From: Chamaecyparis obtusa
Taxonomy: Eukaryota > Streptophyta > Pinopsida > Cupressales > Cupressaceae
Length of the DNA stretch: 64,000 nucleotides
Reading direction: 5' to 3'
Assembly: GCA_027943335.1 (NCBI GenBank)
Contig: BSBK01008846.1
Coordinates: 1-64,000, forward strand
The notes under the pieces were generated by a model. It did not search any database. It saw only the letters and a list, made by a program, of their open reading frames with translations, and was not told the DNA's origin. A program made the translations under genes and the position numbers. Positions within the stretch are counted from its first letter, which is position 1. The number at the start of each line of letters is the position of its first letter. Below, one piece after another: positions 56,980-64,000 of the stretch.

Positions 56980-59680
56980 TATTATACACTGAATTTGCAC
57001 CTCTCTCTCTAGCTCTCTTGGTCTTGATAACTTAGTATAACATGGGAATCATCTCTAGGTTGTGGGACCTTTGCTAACTAAGACAAAACCTCCAGGTTCT
57101 AGGCTAGTTCCTCTTGGATAATCACCTTAATTTGCTTCTAGATAGGAAAAGTAAATCTTTGAGGGAAATGGATAGAAGGAGTGCATGAAAGGCAAATGAC
57201 TAAAAGAAAACTACCTACTAGGTGATGCACCAAAATTAGGGTTTGGATCTCAGTATAGAAGAATGAAACCAATGGAGGAATCAGGTCTAATAAGTCACAA
57301 CTCACTAGATAGGATTGCATAAGTATTTCATAGGAGGGTCTGAACAAAAGACTCAACCTATGACCTGCAAACAAACATCCTTTTCTGCAACTAGGTGTAG
57401 GAATAAGACAAGACTGCTAGGGGTTGTAGTATACCCATAAAACATCTAAATCAGATCAGACACACTAACACACAAAATCATAGAAAGTGAGAGGGACTAG
57501 GAACCCCAATTTACATTAACAACATTCATAAACTTCAATCCAATAAGAGATAATCGAGACGGTGAAGACAGGGATAGAACAAATATCACAAGTACCTCAA
57601 GAATGCCTTAATCATCAATGGGAGATTACAAGAGTAGAAGAACTAGAGGGTAGAACAAATACCACAGATGGATTTCTGAGAAAAGATGACTTTCTTGCAA
57701 AAGTGGGCTTCTCTCCTTTACAAAATGAACCTCTTTTGAGCACTAAGGCTCCAAAAACAATATATACACTACTCAACTGCACGCAGGAAGGACTCCCAAA
57801 AATCTAACCTAACTAGGGTTACATAGTTATTCAATTCTTTACCAAACCCTAGATGTACAAACCCTCAAAATCTCTAAGAATAGCCAGCAACAGGCACAAA
57901 ATTTCATTGTCCATATCTTTCCTATACCAAGACCACCTACAGACACACCACCTAGCCATGAAGGCTCCCAAAGTCAATCATACCACCCTGGAGAAAGGAC
58001 TACAGAAATCATGGTGCCAATCTCCTATTCATCAACCCACAGCATGAACACATGGTATAGGACTCTACAATGCCAAAAAAGATCACCTCAGAGTCCCCAA
58101 CAACCACCACAGTCCTAAGGAATTCAATTTCGGAGCTACTGAGCATGGTGGATGTTAAAAAATATCAAAAAACCTTCAAAAACTCTAAGAAGATATTTGA
58201 ATTTGAATGTTATTGGCTAGTAGGGTTCAAAATTAAAACACAACCATCGATGAAGACCCTTCCTGACAAATGAACAGTCCAGATGCACTTTTAAAACCCT
58301 TTAAAAACTCTTCGAAGATCCTTTGACAAGTCAACCACCACCTGGAAGTCAATGGCCAATGAAAACATAGCCACTCAGCATGTCAGCATATTGGGACCCA
58401 CCTCAAGCCTTTCCTCCTGAAGTCATTCAGCGACTGGGCGACTGAAGAACCTCCCTTATTTGCGAAATCCTTTAGCTAACCCCAGCTAGATTAAGCAATT
58501 CAGCAAACACTATAGTTGCTGAACAACTGAATCTTTTAATAACCCCAGGTTACATTAAGTGAACATGAGAAACCCTTAGTTGCTGATTCATAGAAATTCT
58601 TACAAAATCTAGGCCCACTTATGCCACTTGGCATTCTCCTATTCGTTTCGGCTGCTCTATCAGCAAATACCTTGGCAGGCTCTAACATCAGACCCACTCA
58701 AACTGAGATTCCAATCTAACGGTGGGTGCATGATCTCATGAACACCGAATATTCCTTCAGATCATACGCCCACTGTAGATCTTCCTTAAGCTGTGACCCC
58801 ACTGACACATTAGTCCACCTAGAAGTTTTCATCAGCACGCGGCAACCAATCAAATTCAGCAAGACAACATACCTAGCAACATAGTTCCAAATATGTTCTC
58901 TTTACTTTAGCCAATGAGAAGATGACATGTCAACCTAGCTTGGCACTGGACCCACTGACAGTACCTAAACACTGGAAAATCGAACGGATGGGTGCATGAT
59001 CTCATGTGTTAGAAAATCCCTTCATGAAGATATGTCAACCATCAAATCTTTCTAACCAGGACCCCACAAATCTAAGACCACCAAATCATCTAGCGACTAT
59101 GTGACTAAGGAGAACTAACCACCCGCCAGATCTCAGAAAGTTAAGGAGCTAACTGCTGAGATCAAGAGATCTAGCGACTACACAGTCGCCAAGTTTCCAG
59201 ATGTAACATAACCGTCAGAAGATTTGGAGACTAAGCGACTAGGCCTTATGAAGAACTAGGCCCCACACATCACAATAGCACACATAGGAAAAGGTTAGAT
59301 AATTTTGACACACAGGCACAGCAGCGCACATAGACACCATCTGACATGAAAGAATCCAACAAACTTTAAAACTTGAATATTTCTCTAGTTTTGACACCTT
59401 AGGACATGTGATCAAAACCATAGCAAGGTGACACATTGGAGGACATAGGGTTTAGATTGCAAGCCATGAAACCTTGAGGATCATGTTCACAAGCTAAAAT
59501 AGGTTGCAGTAGGGGTAGAGCGAACTTTGGGAAAATTGCGAAGACAAGACCAATTCATAGAATTTTTTACATTGACGGGAACTTGGTCTAAGAGAGAGGC
59601 TAGGATAGAGTAAAGGTAAAAATAGAGACCTTGGAATAGGGTACAATCAAATTCGAATGGATATGGAAATTAGGGTAACA
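56980..59680 (-). repeat. 3' LTR of the Tat-like element with full pol
   Basis: 2701 bp, from TATTATACACTGAATTTGC (the TG end now TA) to TAGGGTAACA. It is homologous throughout to 46304-49029 and 51212-53958. The pol-bearing internal region lies on its right, so in element orientation this is the 3' LTR. GGTAC at 56975-56979 would be one copy of the target duplication; the other is off the window. Confidence 0.9.
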
Positions 59681-59891
59681 TTTTGGCAATTTATGCTGGA
59701 TGTCAGCCTGCTAGACATGGATTAGTGGCCTTGACATATCCATTGGGCATGGGGGAATTTCGAGAACACTAAAACTTTGACAGAGACAAAACTGAACAAG
59801 CAAGAAAAACTTGTGCACAAGCACTTCTCAGAAAGTAGGAAACTAACCTAGAAAACAGGGGAAAGAAAACAAGAAACTTATTTACAAGAAT
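59681..59891 (-). other. LTR-proximal internal segment of the Tat-like element
   Basis: Non-coding. Shares GTCAGCCTGCTAGACATGGA and CCATTGGGCATG with 49040-49115. The bases directly before the LTR in element orientation (AAATTGCCAAAA) are not a classical polypurine tract. Confidence 0.65.
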
Positions 59892-62800
59892 TTACAGAGA
59901 GGGATTAACCTCAAAACAAGGCTTCAGATGGAAACCATTTACTGATATTGGTAGGGGATCACATTCAAGAGTTGATAGCTGAAAATAATTAGATCCCTTT
60001 CATTCTATGATAACAAATGGCCCACCCCAAAAGGAGTCAAACTTTGTATGTCTACTAGGTCTGGACTTGAATTCATCCCATTTGAGAACAACATCCCCAA
60101 CTTTGAAATTTTTGATCCTGGCTCTTCTATCAAAGCTCCTTTTAGTTTGATCTTGATGGAATTCCATATCTTTCATTGCCTTGTTTATGATTTTTTCAAA
60201 TTCCATAAACTGAGAATACCTAACCTATAAGGGATCTTCTTCTTCAAACAAGGCATATTGAGTAGCTAGATCCAAAGCTGGCAATTCAACTAAAATAGAC
60301 AACTTAGCTTCTTTTCCATATACTATCATATAAGGAGAATTACCAATGATTTTCTTTGGGATAATTCTATCTAACCACAAGGAAGACTTGAGCTTTGTAT
60401 GCCAATCCCTCTGATTGTCCTTAAGAGTTTTCTTGATTATTCTAATCGAGTTCTTGTTGGTGAATTCTGCTAAACCATTTCCTTGGGGGTAGTTAGTGGA
60501 ACTTGTATTCAAATAAATACCATTCTTAACTGCCCATTCTGAGACCTTGAGGCCTGTAAATGCCAAAGCATTGTCTGATATGATGGAATCAAGAGTGCCA
60601 AACCTATGAATTAGATCATCATAAAAGTTTGGGATGGCACTCTCATTGGATTCTTTAAGTGCAATTGCTTCTATCCATCTGGTGAAGTAATTAGTTGCAG
60701 TAATGATCCATTTATGACCTGCACTAAATGGAGGGTTAATCATACCAATGAAATCAATACCCAACTTCATGAAAGGTTTCTCTATTCTGATTGGTTGTAG
60801 GGGCAAGGCTGCAAGCCTTTCTTTTCCTACAAACATAGCACATTTGATGCATTTTCTAACATAATCATGACTATCCTTGAAGATAGATGGCTAATATTAT
60901 CCAGCCCTCATGATTTTATAGGCAGTAATCCTAGGGGAGAAATGACCTCCAGAAGGTCCATCATGGAATTCAAATAGGACATCATTTACCTTTTCTAAAT
61001 CTATGCATCTTAGGAGGACACCATTGTGATCTCTCCTAAAAAGAACATCATCAATCAGCACAAAAGGGATAGATTGCAACCTGTAATACCTTCTTTTGGT
61101 TGAATCAAGACCTGAAGGACATTGTCCTGTCTTCAAAAAATAAACAATGTCAGGCAACCAAACTGATGCCTCGGCACGTTCTTTTGTAGAATGCACAACC
61201 AAAGATGCATCCATGTGTTCCAATTTCTTTGAACTTTCATCCCCTGCCAAATGCCCACAAAGACCTCTACCTCTAACCAGCTTGGTGGTTTGGATATCTA
61301 TGTCATATTCCATCACCTTGGTGATCCAACTAGCTCTTTTCTCATTTAGGTCCTTGGAAAGCAAAAATTCTTTGACACTTGGATGAGTAACCTTCAAGTG
61401 TACCTTGCTATGGGTCAATAGATATCTGAACTTCTTAAGGCTCTTCACCATAGCAAGTACATGTTTCTCTACAAAAGAGTATCTCCGTTCATACTCTTCT
61501 AAGCCTTTGTTAAAGAAAGCAATAGGTTGCTCCAATCCCTCAGAATTTTCTTGTGTCAACATTGCAAATATGGCATGCTGGCCTCCATAAGCATAAAGGA
61601 TAAAATCCTTACTAAAATTTGGGTTTAACAGTGCAGGAGCTTCTTTTAAGGCCTCTTTGATAGCTTGGAAATTTTCTTTTCCTTCTCTGGTCCAACTGAA
61701 AGCTAAACCCTTCTTTAAAATGGCTATTAAAGGCTTAAGTAACTCTACAATGTTAGGCAAGAATCTCCTAACAAAATTTATCTTTCCTATGAAAGATTGA
61801 AGACTTTTCTTGTGATGGGGTAGGGGTAGCTCTAGGATAGCTACAATTCTCTCAGGATCTACTGTAATTCCTTCTTTGCATACTATATATCCTAATAGTT
61901 TTCCTTCATGAACTGGAAACAAATATTTCTTTGGATTAAGAGATATCCCAAATTCTTTACACCTTTCAAAAATATTCCCCAAATGTTTAATGTGGTCCGC
62001 TGCATGCTTTGAATAGATAGTTATGTCATCTAAGTAGACCAGCACAAACTTGTACAAGAGGCTCTTAAAGGCCATATCCATTTCCTTTTGAAATGTAGCA
62101 GCTGCATTTAAAAAACCAAAGGGCATCTTCTGATAAGCCATGGTTCCCCACTTGGTTGTAAATGTAGTCTTGTATTGATCCTCTTCTTTTACTAAGATCT
62201 AATTGTATCCTAAATAGCCATCTAATAATGAGAATCTCTCGGATCTAGAGACACATTGTATAATTTGTTCCATTGAGGGTAATGGATGGTGGTCCTTTAA
62301 TGAGGCTCTGTTAAAATCCCTGAAGTCAACACATAACCTCAATTCCCCATTCTTCTTTGTGACAAGAACAAGTTTGGAAACCCAACTAGTATGTTTGATG
62401 GGGTAGATGATGCCACTTTCTATCAATTTGAGCACTTCCTTATGCATAAGTGGTTCAAGCTTGGGATTAAAAAGCCTTTTCTTTTGCCTTATTGGTTTAG
62501 CATTAGGCTCCAATTCAATGGTATGCTGAGAAAGGGCAGGATCAAAACCTTTGAGATCTTCATATTGCCAAGAAAAACCATCACTAAATTCTTTGAAAAG
62601 TTGTGTGTATTCTTGCTTTTTTGAATCTGAATTAACTTTTCCAAATTGTAAGCTCTTACCTGGTTCCAACTCTAGCTCAACACAATGTTCTTGTTGGACT
62701 ACCAAGCCAGCTTTTCTTCTCTTGACTTCATCATCCTTGTTGAAGACAACTTCTAAGGTGACAAGACCTCTAGGCATCTTATTGGACTTTAGTTGTATCA

Positions 62801-64000
62801 CTTGATCACCATAGTTTTGCAATAGCCTATCTTGATTATACTCTAAGAAAACATCTTCTTCAAACAAGAACTGCAAAATTTGTTCATCATTGTCAAACAC
62901 TTTCCAATTAACATCATTATCAGGAATAGAAGGTCTGACAATCACTTTGATATGCTGTTGGTCTATTTCTTTTGAAATGCTACTGGGGATGTCAAACTAG
63001 GATCCAATAGCAGCTAACCTATCTGCATTCTGATTTAATTTTCTAGGGATAGCAATAATTTTGAAAGCACAAAAGTCTTCAATTGCATCCCAAAATCTAT
63101 GTTTGTATGGTTTCATGGTATCATTCTTGGTTGCACTTATCCCTGTTACTTGGCTGACAACAAGCTCATTGTCACCAGAAACTTTCAAGGCCTTAAGCCC
63201 TCTCTTTCTAGCGCATTCTAGTCCATTGACTAGACTCTCATATTCTGTAGTATTTCTAGTGCAGGAGAAACTAAATCTAAAGGTAGTATAATACCTTTCT
63301 CCTTTTGGGGACACTAACATAGCACCACCACTAGAACCATGTTTTCTTCTAGCTCCATCAATAAATAGTTCCCAAACCTGATTGCTCTGATCTTTTGAAT
63401 CAGTATCCTTAAGAAGGTTGGGTTCTATGGCATCACTCTCTTGCATCAAATAGTTTCCCAAACCAAAATCCTAGATATTATTTTCTTGGGCCTCTGAAAT
63501 TCTTTCATCTAGAAGAATATTAGGGATATTCTCTATCTTTGTGTTTTCTTCGCTAATGGCTTGGAAATCACTGCTATCAAATATGGGGTAGTTGGCATTG
63601 ATTGCATTGGACACATATGGTTCTATATGGTCTGCTGCCAATTTCTCTGATTTGATGGTAACCTTGGTACCACATCTTGTGTGGAAGAGCATATGAGACC
63701 AATCAGAAGATACATAGCCACCTATCTTGGTGGTGAACTCTCTTGATAAACATATGGCAAAGAAGGAATGGAGGTCTATGATATAGATGTTAAGAAGGAT
63801 GGAAAAATTGGGACTAGCATGAAGGATCAGACTGGTATCCTTGGCCACACCTATAGTATTGATTGAGGAACCATCAAGTTGGGTAACCTTCTTTTGGAAG
63901 GGATCATATTTTAGTCCCAATTGGTTAGCTGCTTTCTTGGGCATCACAATGCTAGTAGCTCCACTATCTACCATGCAATTGTGCACTAAAGAATCTCCAA
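59892..64000 (-). pseudogene. Tat-like pol: PR, archaeal RNase H, RT, gypsy RNase H, INT
   Basis: One minus-strand frame over 4.1 kb. Protease VDSGATSIVMPK (63986-63471). Archaeal-type RNase H (63461-62997) with LFIDGARRKHGSSGGAML, TTEYESLVNGLE, VSGDNELVVSQV and NQNADRLAAIGS; all acidic residues are kept. RT (62945 to about 61700) with LRLCVDFRDFN, FSLLDGYLGYN and FVLVYLDDITIYS (YxDD intact). Gypsy RNase H with LYAYGGQHAIFAMLTQ, EKHVLAMVKSLKKFRYLL and LKVTHPSVKEFLL, lacking the usual Asp residues. Integrase has HHCC (GGHFSP, DSHDYVRKCIKC) and a DDE core (GIDFIGM, ISDNALAF, NGLAEFTNKN). The GPF module is FDSFWGGPFVIIE. In-frame stops are at 63471, 62999-62997, 62201-62199, 60899-60897, 60893-60891, 60227-60225 and 60002-60000. 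No frameshift was found. Confidence 0.92.
62997..63461 (-). other. Archaeal-type RNase H domain (aRNH) within pol
   Basis: About 150 codons between protease and RT. The order Asp (FIDGA), Glu (TTEYES), Asp (SGDNEL) and Asp (NADRLA) matches the RNase HI / archaeal-like fold. In this family such a domain is thought to have been acquired as a second RNase H. It is bracketed by TAG codons (63473-63471 and 62999-62997) in the same frame, both plausibly mutated sense codons. Confidence 0.85.

Larger units (their letters stand above)
56980..64000 (-). mobile_element. Tat-like Ty3/gypsy element, 3' part (runs off the right end)
   Basis: The 3' LTR, a 210-bp non-coding stretch and pol up to the protease are in the window. 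gag, primer site and 5' LTR are beyond it. Lack of a chromodomain, a second archaeal-type RNase H and a long LTR point to the Tat branch of plant gypsy elements. It inserted into the right-hand LINE. Confidence 0.88.

Noticed and set aside
46304..59680. Three same-orientation LTRs read as one large compound element
   Set aside because: The first two share a target duplication and restore the LINE when removed; the third bounds a separate insertion.

Overview
This window is plant nuclear DNA built almost entirely from transposable elements in different states of decay. The evidence is Ty3/gypsy and Ty1/copia LTR retrotransposons, plant-type LINEs with a C-terminal RNase H, a GT-AG intron, and a receptor-like kinase relic of the plant S-domain type. 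No intact host gene was found. The very low gene density, long LTRs, old nested insertions and large non-autonomous LTR elements suggest a big genome such as a conifer or other gymnosperm. That is inference; no species marker was seen.

Layout, left to right. (1) 78-1680: an unrecognised decayed gene, ended by a (TA)n tract at 1747-2110. (2) 2112-4225, minus strand: a decayed transposase-like gene with one well-formed intron, followed by an array of 15-bp palindromic units at 4532-4649. (3) 5462-15700, plus strand: the pol end of a 5'-truncated chromovirus (RT, RNase H, integrase, chromodomain), followed by the start of its 3' LTR at 15807. Its integrase zinc finger is split by a complete, young, non-autonomous LTR element (6643-14455) with a CTCAT target duplication. 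(4) 18742-19242: a fragment of an S-domain receptor kinase, which begins at a 46-nt hairpin. (5) 20005-27752: a complete but dead Ty1/copia element with an AGTCA target duplication. (6) 28047-30495: a solo LTR of the family that dominates the right third. (7) About 31460-37080, minus strand: a badly decayed LINE plus an unrecognised protein-coding relic. (8) 37100-43290: AT-rich sequence with no identifiable gene. (9) 43302-56979, minus strand: a second LINE (RT, zf-RVT, RNase H). Its RNase H domain is split by a non-autonomous LTR element (46304-53958), and its upstream side is cut at 56980 by the 3' LTR of another element. (10) 56980 to the window end, minus strand: a Tat-like Ty3/gypsy element with a 2.7-kb LTR and a pol that runs off the window.

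The most interesting object is the element at the right end. Its pol reads protease, archaeal-type RNase H, RT, gypsy RNase H, integrase in one frame over 4.1 kb, with nonsense codons but no frameshift. The extra RNase H lies upstream of RT and keeps its acidic residues, while the gypsy RNase H has lost several of its own. The same LTR type occurs in three settings here: with this pol, around a 2.2-kb internal region that lacks pol, and as a solo LTR. This looks like an autonomous family with a non-autonomous partner.

Relative ages can be read from LTR divergence. The non-autonomous element at 6643-14455 has about 21 differences plus one indel over 1.77 kb (about 1.2%). The copia LTRs differ by roughly 6% in a hand-compared 235-bp stretch. 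Many inactivating changes are C-to-T or G-to-A, as expected of methylated, silenced repeats.
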